From an uncultured Bacteroidales bacterium (GTDB lineage Bacteria; Bacteroidota; Bacteroidia; Bacteroidales; Paludibacteraceae): a stretch of 20,197 nucleotides of DNA. The position numbers and the translations under genes are program-made. The stretch is taken from assembly GCA_937915765.1 (NCBI GenBank), contig CALGHE010000003.1, forward strand, positions 1 to 20,197, read 5' to 3'. The notes below the pieces were generated by a model, which saw only the letters and a list, made by a program, of their open reading frames with translations, did no database searches and was not told where the DNA came from. Positions 6,210-14,098 of this stretch are shown piece by piece. The first letter of the stretch is position 1. Every line of letters begins with the position of its first letter.

Positions 6210-7715
6210 CTATTTTTCAAATCCATCATAATAAGCCACACCAAAATAGCCCATCCTAAACGTTAGTTTTAGTTCGCTACCCTTTTCATGACGGTTGAAG
6301 GTGGAATTAGAAACTTCTATAACACTCATGGATTTGTCGTTTTTCACACTTTCCATTTGCATGCCAGAAAACATCGGCAGCGTCTCCAAACAGAGTTTAT
6401 TACGTTCTGAGACACACTTCCTTTTGCAGTTCTCAAAATCACTGTCTGCAAGAGAAACTTCAGAAATATCCAGATAGTAATCAGTATATTCTCTCCTTCT
6501 TCCATCTCTATACCTGACCTTCGTATCCGCTCTCTTTCCGTTCACTTGCGCGGTCTTAACAATAATCCCGTCGTTACAAAATGTGTCATTTCCAACCAAA
6601 TACAATACGTTAGACACATACCAAAAAAGCAAACCTATAACTACCACAGAAAGCAGAACAGAAACAATTATCCCTCTTAGCTGCAATCTATTATCACTCT
6701 TTGTTCTTAAAATTGGAATATCTAACGATTCTGGTTCGCGAATTAAATAGTACGAAATTAAAGGAATAGCTATGCATACCACTAACGTAAACCAAAAAGA
6801 GAGATTGCCATCACAGAGTTCTGCTGACATCAGGTGTTTTGCGTATCTGTTGTTTACATAATACAACGTACCAAAAACAATAACAGAAGCAACAATGAAA
6901 ATAACGTTCAAAAGGCTAAGTTTTGAAGTCTTTTTAGAAATTTTAGCATCAAAACTGGCAAATGTGTTTACGTTTGCACTAAATATATTTGCCATCAAGT
7001 CCGCCGCCGGATATCTGTTTCCTTTGGTGCCGAAGTGCTGTTCATACCAACGTTGGGCATTGCCGCTTGTAAATTCGGTCATCAGATATTCAAACACATC
7101 TCTGTTTATCTTCAATCCTTCCACACAGAGACTTTCCAGCATTTTAACTTCCGATTTGCGCCCATCCTCAGTTATATGGTTGTCTGCCATAGCAAGGCGG
7201 AAGAGCATATACATAATATACATGCGGTCATCTTCTGTCACAAACCGCGACAACTCTTCTGCCATCTCCTTGCCATAAATGTCCCGCTTGAAATGAAATG
7301 AGTCCTGCCCCTTCATAACACAACTGCCTCCGCTTTTAAAAGCGTACACATCTATGAGAGACTCACGTTTTGTTTTTTTCCCGACACTCATCTCTCTGTC
7401 GGTAAACTCTTTGAGCAGAGTTATTGCCTCAAGCTGAAATTCCGGAGGAATTACCTCGCGAATATAGCGCACAATCAAGTCCAACTTATCTCTTTGGTCT
7501 GCATTATCGTCCGACCTGGTCAAATACGTCATCAGGTAAATCAGGCTGAAGTGAAGACGCTTCGGGTCGCTTGCCATCTGAACCCGAATACCATCCTCAT
7601 CGGAGCACATACGGTACAATTTATATTCCTTAAAGATAGTCACAAGCAAGAAAATTGCCAGAACTAATATAAGCGCGTACAACGCAAAATAAAGAACGTA
7701 AAAATACTCTTCCAT
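6210..7715 (-). CDS. Uncharacterised membrane protein with TerB-like segments
   Basis: I do not recognise a named family. The 501-residue protein has an N-terminal membrane segment (about 4-27), a cytosolic helical region (about 40-260), three further membrane segments (about 266-287, 305-324, 347-371) and a polar C-terminal domain (about 372-501) with five cysteines. The stretch 164-215 (LFRLAMADNHITEDGRKSEV, then MLESLCVEGLKIN) resembles the TerB/DnaJ-associated helical fold, which has an acidic AD.(H/G).I..E loop. Residues 54-106, with YLMTYLTRSDDNADQ, look like a second, weaker copy. The gene appears to stand alone: unrelated neighbours, no consensus promoter box, and a strong terminator upstream. 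A 5-bp dyad GATAA-T-TTATC (7736-7746) sits just before the start. Function unknown; an envelope-linked sensor or scaffold is only a guess. Confidence 0.8.
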   Translation of the reverse strand: MEEYFYVLYFALYALILVLAIFLLVTIFKEYKLYRMCSDEDGIRVQMASDPKRLHFSLIYLMTYLTRSDDNADQRDKLDLIVRYIREVIPPEFQLEAITLLKEFTDREMSVGKKTKRESLIDVYAFKSGGSCVMKGQDSFHFKRDIYGKEMAEELSRFVTEDDRMYIMYMLFRLAMADNHITEDGRKSEVKMLESLCVEGLKINRDVFEYLMTEFTSGNAQRWYEQHFGTKGNRYPAADLMANIFSANVNTFASFDAKISKKTSKLSLLNVIFIVASVIVFGTLYYVNNRYAKHLMSAELCDGNLSFWFTLVVCIAIPLISYYLIREPESLDIPILRTKSDNRLQLRGIIVSVLLSVVVIGLLFWYVSNVLYLVGNDTFCNDGIIVKTAQVNGKRADTKVRYRDGRRREYTDYYLDISEVSLADSDFENCKRKCVSERNKLCLETLPMFSGMQMESVKNDKSMSVIEVSNSTFNRHEKGSELKLTFRMGYFGVAYYDGFEK

Positions 7716-7806
7716 AAAAAGCCTTTTAAATTTCGATAATTTATCTTACAATAATCATAAAACAGGCGCAAGTTATAAAAAAGATTTCTGCTTCGCAATA
7801 ACAGAC

Positions 7807-7846
7807 AAAAAAACGAAGAGAACACTTCGTTCAGCGTTCCCTTCGT
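7807..7846 (-). terminator. Intrinsic terminator of the AsmA-type gene
   Basis: On the minus strand ACGAAGGGAACG (complement of 7835-7846) pairs with TGTTCTCTTCGT (complement of 7813-7824), with only wobble deviations, around a 10-nt loop. Seven T follow (complement of 7807-7813). It lies 40 nt after the stop codon at 7887. Confidence 0.85.
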
Positions 7847-7886
7847 CAAGACATCTTCTGTAGGTGTGTTCTACAAAACTTTGCGA

Positions 7887-10769
7887 TTACTTAACCTTGC
7901 TTTCCGCATCCTTGACCATCTTATCAGTCTTCTCCTTAGTAGAAGAGATAAGTTTGTTTGCATTAGTGTCGGCATCCTTGTTCAGTTTGTCAGCCTTTTT
8001 CTTAGCCTCCTTCACAAGAGCGTCGCCAGCCTTCTGCTTAGCTATTTTGTCAAGTTTATTTTTAGCGCCGGCCACCATTTTATCAGACTGTTTCTGAGCC
8101 TCGTCAACAAGTTTCTGACCGCTTTCAGCAGCCGCCTTGCGCATTTTTTCTGCATTCTTTTCAGCCTCCTCCATCATCTTTTTCTGGGTAGCTTTAGCAT
8201 TTTCCAAATTCTTCAGAGCGACCTTGTCCACCACTTCGTTCACCTTGTCCTTCACGGCATCTTTCACCGCATCAGTAGTTGACTTGGCGCTTACAGAAAT
8301 TTTAGGGTCAGTAAATGTACCGCCAATTTTAACATCAAACTTCAAAGGCAACTTAGGCGCGGTCTCGTTAGGCATCTCCACCGTAGTTACGTAGTCAAGC
8401 GTCTGGTCCAGCCCAGAAGAGCCCGACACCACCAGCTTAGACGAGCCAATCTTAGCGTCGAACGGTTCAGTCTCCATACGTCCGTCTTTAATTTTGAATC
8501 CGACAATCAAATCCTTGATAGCCGGATTTTTCAGCTCTTTTATATTAAGTTTGTCAGCCAAATTATCAAGAGCCTTCACACCTTTAAGCTTCACCTCGTT
8601 AGACTCGAAGTCGCCAAGCCCCGAAATGGAAGCCAAGTCAGGCATCATGTCAGAACCAAGCAACGAACTGAAATCAAGCCCCATAGAAAAGTCGCCGTCC
8701 GCATCAGAAAGAGCCGGAACAAAAGCCTTCAACGTTTCAATTCCAGAGAAGACCTTAGAGATTGACATATTCTTCATATTGAACTTAAAGTCAACCTTAG
8801 GCGATTTCACATTCTTAGTGTTATAAGCGCCGTTCAGCGCCAACTTTCCGCCAAAAGCGTCAGTAGAAAGGTTCTTTATATTGACAACCTGATCCTTCAC
8901 CTCCAACTCGCCAGAAGCGTTATTCATCACAATTCTGTCATAGACAAGCTCATTGAATTTCACGTCCATTTCAAAGTCTATGTTAGCCGGAATTTCAATA
9001 ACCGCCATCGACGTAGTGTCCTCATCTTCCACAATCACTTCAGAAGCCGAAGTATCTTCCGATATAAAATCATTCAAATTGAAGTAATTAGAAGAGACAG
9101 CAAGTTTTCCTTTAATTGTTTCATCCTTAAAGAGATAAGGAATAAAATTTTCGAGTTTACCATTAGCTTGAATATCATTCTTGCCCAGTTTCACGTCCAG
9201 CTCAGTCAAATTGACAAAGGCAGTTGCGAAGTCCAAGTTAGCCTTGGCCACCTTCACATCATAAGGCATGCCCTGCATTTCAAGAACCATATCAGCAAGA
9301 TTCAAGTTACCGGCAACCGCAAACTTGTCAAACTGTTCATTCTCCACATAAGAAAGTTTACCCTTCGCGTCAAGGTCAGCCACCAGCACACCGTTCATCG
9401 ACATACTGTCAAGCGGCACAACATCCTTCAGCTTTCCGAGGTCTATCTTACCCTTAGCACCGAAATCGAAATCAGGGTCAGACACAGGAGTTTTAAGGCC
9501 AACACGCGCCTCAAACGGATTGCCCGCCATATTGAACTTAAGCGAAGGCACATCAATCACGGTCAAGTCTGCAACACCGCCCGGGTTTGTAGCTCTCGCC
9601 TTTATGTTGATACCTTTTATGTCGCTCGGCAAATCCGGATATTTCAACATAGCGTCTATAATTTCAAGATTCACATCGAAAGACGGAAGGTTTTCGCCCT
9701 GCATACGCCCCTTCGCCACAGCAGAGAGATTAACGTCTCCGGCAGTTTTCAATGCAGCAAAATCCTTTGCATAAACCGCAGGGATTAACGACAGAATCTG
9801 CTTAAAGTCTATATCCGGAGTCTTAAGAGCCAAGTCCATGTCAATAGTTGCAGAATCCACAAGATGCACAAAACCGTCGAACTGAGCCTTTATTTCGTTA
9901 AGAGCCACACTATTCTGCGAGAAAACAAACTTGTTGTTGTTCAAATCGGCATCAATATCAACATCCGCATCAATCTTAGCCTTAGACAGATAAGGAATCT
10001 TGTCCATGTACAAAGAAAGTGCATCGATATCAAGAGCCGTCTTCAGTTTGGCAGCCGCATCGCTCACAGAACCGGAGAAATCCAGCTTGACGTTATCCAC
10101 AGAGGTGGCAAGCGCCGAGGCCTTGTCTGCAAAAGCGACCTTGCCTATAGCCAAGTTGAGCACATCAACATTAGCGAGAGAACCCATATCAACGGTGCCG
10201 TTTTGCGACATTTTCCCTTCAAGATACAAATCAAGGTCAGAGACTGCGGCAAACATCTTAGACTGCCTGTCGATAAACTTAACATCCAGATTCTCTACCT
10301 TGACGCTCTCCAAAGACAAGCCGAAAGGCGAAGCCGCAGAAGTGTCCTCCTCCACAGTTTCAGTTGTATCCGACAAAGAGCCCAAGATATCCCAGTTAGC
10401 CTTGCCGTTTTCCAAAACCTTAGCCTTAGCCTTAGCGTCAATAAGCTCAACCTTGTTAATCTCGTAAGAGTCTGAGAAGAGGCTTGCGATGTTAAGAACA
10501 ACGTACATTCGCTTAACATCCAGAAGCGTGTCGTTAGCAAACGTATCCACACCTGCCACTCCAAAATTCTCTATGCCTACAGACGCATGCGGGAAATCTC
10601 TGAAAAAGCTAAGAGACAAGTCGCCCATATAAATTTCGGCATCCAACATCTTGTTAGCCTCCGCGACAGCCACATCTTTCAGTTTTCCCTGAATCGCGTA
10701 AGGCAGAAGCAACAGCAGCGCTACAAACACCGCCAGCACAATACCTGCAATTTTAAATAATTTCTTCAT
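7887..10769 (-). CDS. AsmA family envelope protein
   Basis: A 960-residue protein with a single N-terminal membrane anchor (about 5-25, LFKIAGIVLAVFVALLLLLP) followed by a very long periplasmic region made of repeated short beta-like segments. Phrases such as LLDVKRMYVVLNIASLFSDS, VELIDAKAKAKVLENGKANWDI and, near the C-terminal part, DGRMETEPFDAKIGSSKLVVSG are typical of AsmA proteins. Relatives such as TamB and YhdP form beta-groove bridges thought to carry phospholipid between inner and outer membranes; that role here is inferred from family. From about residue 829 the sequence changes to a lysine/alanine-rich helical tail, with an 11-residue period from 869. The gene is 72 nt downstream of the cysteine synthase gene; a poor promoter candidate lies between. 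A strong terminator follows. Gene symbol withheld because Bacteroidota carry several paralogues. Confidence 0.9.
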   Translation of the reverse strand: MKKLFKIAGIVLAVFVALLLLLPYAIQGKLKDVAVAEANKMLDAEIYMGDLSLSFFRDFPHASVGIENFGVAGVDTFANDTLLDVKRMYVVLNIASLFSDSYEINKVELIDAKAKAKVLENGKANWDILGSLSDTTETVEEDTSAASPFGLSLESVKVENLDVKFIDRQSKMFAAVSDLDLYLEGKMSQNGTVDMGSLANVDVLNLAIGKVAFADKASALATSVDNVKLDFSGSVSDAAAKLKTALDIDALSLYMDKIPYLSKAKIDADVDIDADLNNNKFVFSQNSVALNEIKAQFDGFVHLVDSATIDMDLALKTPDIDFKQILSLIPAVYAKDFAALKTAGDVNLSAVAKGRMQGENLPSFDVNLEIIDAMLKYPDLPSDIKGINIKARATNPGGVADLTVIDVPSLKFNMAGNPFEARVGLKTPVSDPDFDFGAKGKIDLGKLKDVVPLDSMSMNGVLVADLDAKGKLSYVENEQFDKFAVAGNLNLADMVLEMQGMPYDVKVAKANLDFATAFVNLTELDVKLGKNDIQANGKLENFIPYLFKDETIKGKLAVSSNYFNLNDFISEDTSASEVIVEDEDTTSMAVIEIPANIDFEMDVKFNELVYDRIVMNNASGELEVKDQVVNIKNLSTDAFGGKLALNGAYNTKNVKSPKVDFKFNMKNMSISKVFSGIETLKAFVPALSDADGDFSMGLDFSSLLGSDMMPDLASISGLGDFESNEVKLKGVKALDNLADKLNIKELKNPAIKDLIVGFKIKDGRMETEPFDAKIGSSKLVVSGSSGLDQTLDYVTTVEMPNETAPKLPLKFDVKIGGTFTDPKISVSAKSTTDAVKDAVKDKVNEVVDKVALKNLENAKATQKKMMEEAEKNAEKMRKAAAESGQKLVDEAQKQSDKMVAGAKNKLDKIAKQKAGDALVKEAKKKADKLNKDADTNANKLISSTKEKTDKMVKDAESKVK
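7890..8165 (-). repeat. 11-residue repeat tail of the AsmA protein
   Basis: Residues 869-960 break into successive units of 11 residues (two of 10): AEKNAEKMRKA, AAESGQKLVDE, AQKQSDKMVAG, AKNKLDKIAKQ, KAGDALVKEA, KKKADKLNKDA, DTNANKLISS, TKEKTDKMVKD, then AESKVK. The recurring pattern is a small residue, K or E, then (A/S/T)(D/E/N)K followed by M, L or I. Hendecad patterns of this sort give amphipathic membrane-binding helices or right-handed coiled coils. Confidence 0.75.
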
Positions 10770-10814
10770 TTATCTTAAATTAATTGTTGTTCCTATAACC
10801 ATAAAACACACTTG

Positions 10815-10845
10815 CAAAATCATGCGGCCGAACACAAAGCGTCAA
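10815..10845 (-). promoter_or_regulatory. Possible weak promoter of the AsmA-type gene
   Basis: Minus strand TGATTTTG (complement of 10815-10822) matches the -7 consensus at seven of eight positions. A TTG (complement of 10843-10845) lies 20 nt upstream, overlapping the stop codon of the cysteine synthase gene. The gene may equally be read from the cysteine synthase promoter. Confidence 0.3.
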
Positions 10846-11762
10846 TCCTCCAGCCCTTCAAACATTTTTGTGCTGAGGTACTTCTCCGCTCTGTCAGGAA
10901 AAACCACCACCACATTGCCAGAGTCGATAGTCTCTGCAGTTCTCAGAGCCGCAAGCATGGCCGCCCCGCTGCTCATACCGGCAAATATGCCCTCTTTCGC
11001 TATAATCTCACGCGCCATCGCGATAGCCTCCTCGCTCTCCACCATAATCTGCACATCAATGCGCGACGGGTCATATATAGCAGGCACAATAGCCTCTTCC
11101 ATATTCTTCAATCCCTGAATATAATGACCTTTTATAGGATGCGCGCACACAACCTTAATGTCCGGGTTCTGCTGCTTCAGGAACTTAGACAGCCCCATTA
11201 TGGTTCCGGAAGTGCCAAGCGCGCATACAAGGTAATCAATCTTGCCGCCGGTCTGCTTCCAGATCTCGTTAGCCGTATTTTCATAATGCGCGAGGTAGTT
11301 GTGCGAGTTAGAGAACTGGTCCGGCATGAAATACTTGTCCGGATTCTCCTGCACAAGCTTCCTTGCAAGACGTATAGCGCCGTCAGTGCCCTCGTCCGCT
11401 GGAGTCAGTATAACCTTTCCTCCATACGACTTTATAATCTTCCTGCGTTCCACAGACACAGCCGCGCTCATCACGATCTCCACCTTGTAGCCCTTCACGA
11501 TGCCGGCGATGGCAAGACCAATACCTGTATTTCCGGACGTAGGCTCAATAATAACCTTTCCGGGCTTTAGCAGCCCCTCACGCTCCGCATTCTCTATCAT
11601 CTGTATGGCAATACGGTCCTTTATGCTTCCAGTAGGATTGAAGCCCTCCAGTTTCGCATAGATGTTAACACCTTCTTTCTTGCAAAGATTATTAATTCTA
11701 ACGAGCGGAGTCTGCCCCACCGCCTCCAATATATTTGACTTTACACCTTCGTTATTCATCAT
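10842..11762 (-). CDS. cysM: Cysteine synthase (O-acetylserine sulfhydrylase), CysM-like
   Basis: PLP-dependent cytoplasmic enzyme that makes cysteine from an activated serine and a sulfur donor. In 306 residues: the PLP lysine K48 in NPTGSIKDR (42-50), the substrate loop PTSGNTG (74-80), the phosphate-binding GTSGT (183-187) and GIFAGMSSGAA (258-268), all intact. I favour the CysM-like branch over CysK because NPTGSIKDR, GIF before the SSG motif, DR in PDRAEKYLST and the length are closer to E. coli CysM; this split is not certain. Two ATG codons are adjacent (11762 and 11759). The gene has its own -7 box and a dyad-rich upstream region shared with the divergent antiporter. No serine acetyltransferase or sulfate-reduction gene is beside it. 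Confidence 0.92.
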   Translation of the reverse strand: MMNNEGVKSNILEAVGQTPLVRINNLCKKEGVNIYAKLEGFNPTGSIKDRIAIQMIENAEREGLLKPGKVIIEPTSGNTGIGLAIAGIVKGYKVEIVMSAAVSVERRKIIKSYGGKVILTPADEGTDGAIRLARKLVQENPDKYFMPDQFSNSHNYLAHYENTANEIWKQTGGKIDYLVCALGTSGTIMGLSKFLKQQNPDIKVVCAHPIKGHYIQGLKNMEEAIVPAIYDPSRIDVQIMVESEEAIAMAREIIAKEGIFAGMSSGAAMLAALRTAETIDSGNVVVVFPDRAEKYLSTKMFEGLED

Positions 11763-11779
11763 GTTAAATTATAGACTTG

Positions 11780-11787
11780 CAAATGTA
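11780..11787 (-). promoter_or_regulatory. -7 box of the cysteine synthase promoter
   Basis: Minus strand TACATTTG (complement of 11780-11787) is an exact TAnnTTTG match, 18 nt before the first ATG. The -33 position is poor (TATG near 11807-11810), and it lies inside a four-part dyad, which could mean dependence on an activator. Confidence 0.6.
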
Positions 11788-11793
11788 CTAAAA

Positions 11794-11826
11794 TTTAACA
11801 ATTTAACATAGTTAAAAAAAGTTAAA
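11794..11826. promoter_or_regulatory. Four-part dyad, candidate operator
   Basis: TTTAAC (11794-11799), TTTAAC (11802-11807), GTTAAA (11811-11816) and GTTAAA (11821-11826) form two direct repeats facing two inverted copies. The array covers the -33 region of the cysteine synthase promoter, where a regulator would be expected to bind. Chance is a concern in such AT-rich DNA, but four exact 6-mers in 33 bp is notable. Confidence 0.4.
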
Positions 11827-11884
11827 AAGAACTCAATCTAAAAAAACGCAAATTTTACGCTTTTGCCGGCCTAAATTAATGTTA

Positions 11885-11920
11885 AATTTAGCCAAACACA
11901 GCCTAAAAAAGGGCTAAATT
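11885..11920. promoter_or_regulatory. 9-bp inverted repeat before the antiporter promoter
   Basis: AATTTAGCC (11885-11893) and GGCTAAATT (11912-11920) are perfect arms around an 18-nt spacer, ending four bases before the -33 TTG of the antiporter promoter. A related GGCCTAAATTAA lies at 11869-11880. No T-tract follows, so this is more likely a protein-binding dyad than a terminator. Confidence 0.4.
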
Positions 11921-11924
11921 CGCA

Positions 11925-11955
11925 TTGCGATTTTCACTGAATTTATATATTTTTG
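11925..11955 (+). promoter_or_regulatory. Antiporter promoter (Bacteroidota type)
   Basis: TTG at 11925-11927 and the exact -7 box TATTTTTG at 11948-11955 are separated by 20 nt. The predicted transcript start is about 11962, leaving only about 7 nt before the ATG at 11969, or 13 before the second ATG at 11975. Confidence 0.7.
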
Positions 11956-11968
11956 CAAAAAAATTTAC

Positions 11969-13462
11969 ATGTCCATGAATATTCAGATAGAACACATTTT
12001 GCTAGCGCTGTCTTTCCTATTTTTTCTAAGTATTATATCAGGAAAGATAAGTTCCAAATTTGGCTTACCTGCCCTGCTGCTCTTTTTGTGCGTTGGTATG
12101 ATTTGCGGAAGCGACGGGCTTGGGCTTCAGTTTAACAATCCTTCTACGGCCCAAACAATCGGGACGGTGTCTTTATGCATCATTCTGTTTTCCAGCGGTC
12201 TGGACACACGGTTCAACGACATACGCCCTGTTTTGGCTCCCGGAACACTGCTCGCCACAGTTGGTGTGCTGTTGACCACGGCCATCTCCGGCGTTCTTAT
12301 ATGGCTTTTGCTTGGCAAAACTTACGAGAGCGCGAAGATTGGACTGACCTCCTCTCTGCTACTCGCCGCCACGATGTCTTCCACTGATTCGGCCTCCGTG
12401 TTCTCCATACTGCGCTCAAGCGGCTTGAAAATTAAGGACAACCTGCGCTCTATGCTTGAGCTTGAAAGCGGAAGCAACGACCCTATGGCCTACGTGCTGG
12501 TCATCACACTGCTTGCTATTGTGCAGACCGACGGCTCGCCGGACTACGTGACCGCTATTGTACAGCTGGTTTTGCAGCTCGTCATCGGCGTAGCGGCCGG
12601 ATTAGGTTTAGGAAAACTGAGCCTGTACCTCATAAACAAACTGAAAATTGACAACTCGTCTCTCTACCCTATACTTGTGCTTACTTTCAGCATATTCATA
12701 TTCTCCTTCACATACTTCATAAAGGGGAACGGGTATCTTGCCGTTTACATAGGCGGACTAGTTGTAGGAAACCACAACTTTGCGCACAAGCGTTCGTCTG
12801 TCAGGTTTTTCGACGGTCTTGCTTGGCTTTGCCAGCTGATTATGTTCCTCACGCTCGGCCTGCTCGTCAACCCACACGAACTTGTCCCTGTATTTGGCTC
12901 CGGGCTTATCATAAGTGTTATGATGATATTCGTGGCACGTCCGGCGAGCATATTCCTCTGCCTGATTCCGTTCAAAGACATCACTTTTAAGGAGAAGCTT
13001 TTTGTATCGTGGTGCGGACTAAGAGGCGCTGTGCCTATAATTTTTGCCATCCTGCCTCTTTCTGCAAATGTAGAGCACTCACACTTGTTTTTCAACATTG
13101 TCTTCTTCTGCACGCTTATCTCGCTGTTAGTTCAAGGCACTTCCCTGCCGCTTATGGCTCGCTTGCTGAAACTTGACATCAAGGGAAGCGACGAGAACGT
13201 CCTCAAAAACTTCGATGTGGATTTCTCTGACGAAATAAAATCTGTAACATCCGAAATCTCTTTGACTGAAAAAGCACTGGAAAACGGAAGGCTTCTGATG
13301 GATTTGGCGCTGCCAGACAAGACGTTGGTTGTAATGATAAAGCGCAACAACAAATTTTTTGTGCCAACAGGAAAAACGGAGCTTTTTGCTGATGACAAAC
13401 TATTGATTATAACAGATGACCACACAGCCTTGCGAGAGACCTACAAAAGTCTCGGTCTGTAA
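11969..13462 (+). CDS. nhaP2: Potassium/proton antiporter, NhaP2 (CvrA) type
   Basis: Inner-membrane cation/proton antiporter of the CPA1 family, expected to expel K+ or Na+ in exchange for protons. The 497-residue protein has about a dozen hydrophobic segments over residues 5-400. Family motifs: LFSSGLDTRF (73-82), TDSASVFSIL (139-148), LESGSNDPMAYVL (165-177) containing the ion-site Asn170-Asp171 pair, and CGLRGAVPI (349-357). A cytosolic RCK_C/TrkA_C-like domain (about 410-497) ends the protein, as in NhaP2-type transporters, and is thought to sense cytosolic ligands. It is the only + strand gene in the window. The ATG at 11975 (third residue) is an equally good start given the very short leader. 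It converges on def across a shared terminator. Confidence 0.92.
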   Translation: MSMNIQIEHILLALSFLFFLSIISGKISSKFGLPALLLFLCVGMICGSDGLGLQFNNPSTAQTIGTVSLCIILFSSGLDTRFNDIRPVLAPGTLLATVGVLLTTAISGVLIWLLLGKTYESAKIGLTSSLLLAATMSSTDSASVFSILRSSGLKIKDNLRSMLELESGSNDPMAYVLVITLLAIVQTDGSPDYVTAIVQLVLQLVIGVAAGLGLGKLSLYLINKLKIDNSSLYPILVLTFSIFIFSFTYFIKGNGYLAVYIGGLVVGNHNFAHKRSSVRFFDGLAWLCQLIMFLTLGLLVNPHELVPVFGSGLIISVMMIFVARPASIFLCLIPFKDITFKEKLFVSWCGLRGAVPIIFAILPLSANVEHSHLFFNIVFFCTLISLLVQGTSLPLMARLLKLDIKGSDENVLKNFDVDFSDEIKSVTSEISLTEKALENGRLLMDLALPDKTLVVMIKRNNKFFVPTGKTELFADDKLLIITDDHTALRETYKSLGL

Positions 13463-13467
13463 CACAC

Positions 13468-13501
13468 AAAAAGCGCGCTTCTGCCGAAACGCGCTTTTTT
13501 T
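13468..13501. terminator. Bidirectional terminator between antiporter and def
   Basis: AAAAAGCGCG (13468-13477) and CGCGCTTTTT (13490-13499) are perfect 10-bp arms around a 12-nt loop. On the + strand seven T end the antiporter transcript, whose stop codon is 6 nt away. On the minus strand five T serve the def transcript ending at 13521. Confidence 0.88.
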
Positions 13502-13520
13502 ATTTGCCCTGCAAACCAGA

Positions 13521-14072
13521 TCAATTGCTCTTTATTGTGTAACGGCAACGAATCTTTCCTTTCGCCATAGAGCTAAGTTTTGTACGATTCATCTGACGTC
13601 GGATAGGCGAAAGATGGTCTATAAACATCTTGCCTTCAAGGTGGTCGTACTCATGCTGCACCGCACGAGCCGGGAACCCCTCTATGACCTCTTCATGGCG
13701 CACCCAGTTTTCGTCAAAATAAGCAATCTTGACAGACCAAGAACGCTTGACAGACTCATTGATTCCGGGCAAACTCAAACACCCCTCGTCACGAGACTCG
13801 GTCTTTTCGCTGTACTCAATAATCTTAGGGTTAATGAAAACCTTTTTGAATCCGTCGCACGCAGGGTCATCTTCAGCAAGGACATTCAAATCGATCACAA
13901 ACAGACGGATTGACAATCCAATCTGAGGAGCCGCCAGACCAACGCCCTCCGCTCTATATAGAGTCTTGAACATATCTTCGATAAGCTGCTGAAGCTCAGG
14001 ATAATCCTTATCTATATCAACAGTCTCCTTTCTCAATACAGGATTACCGTAAATCGTAATTGGATAAATCAT
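13521..14072 (-). CDS. def: Peptide deformylase
   Basis: Metalloenzyme that removes the formyl group from the N-terminal methionine of new proteins as they leave the ribosome. All three signature motifs are present in the 183-residue protein: GVGLAAPQ (43-50), EGCLS (96-100) and QHEYDH (139-144). Cys98, His140 and His144 are the metal ligands and Glu141 the catalytic acid/base. Length fits bacterial type I enzymes. It begins 26 nt after the ruvX stop codon, in a gap holding an AT-rich dyad ATTTTAA-GT-TTAAAAT (14084-14099) but no promoter box, so it is transcribed with ruvX. From memory, in Bacteroides this pair is followed by a TPR gene and thrS; here the next gene is the convergent antiporter. 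Confidence 0.97.
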   Translation of the reverse strand: MIYPITIYGNPVLRKETVDIDKDYPELQQLIEDMFKTLYRAEGVGLAAPQIGLSIRLFVIDLNVLAEDDPACDGFKKVFINPKIIEYSEKTESRDEGCLSLPGINESVKRSWSVKIAYFDENWVRHEEVIEGFPARAVQHEYDHLEGKMFIDHLSPIRRQMNRTKLSSMAKGKIRCRYTIKSN

Positions 14073-14098
14073 ATTGCATTAAAATTTTAAGTTTAAAA

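Noticed and set aside
7664..7849. 61-residue minus-strand frame upstream of the TerB-like gene
   Set aside because: It overlaps the AsmA terminator and the start of the TerB-like gene, has no promoter box, and its phenylalanine/leucine-rich translation looks like chance in AT-rich DNA.
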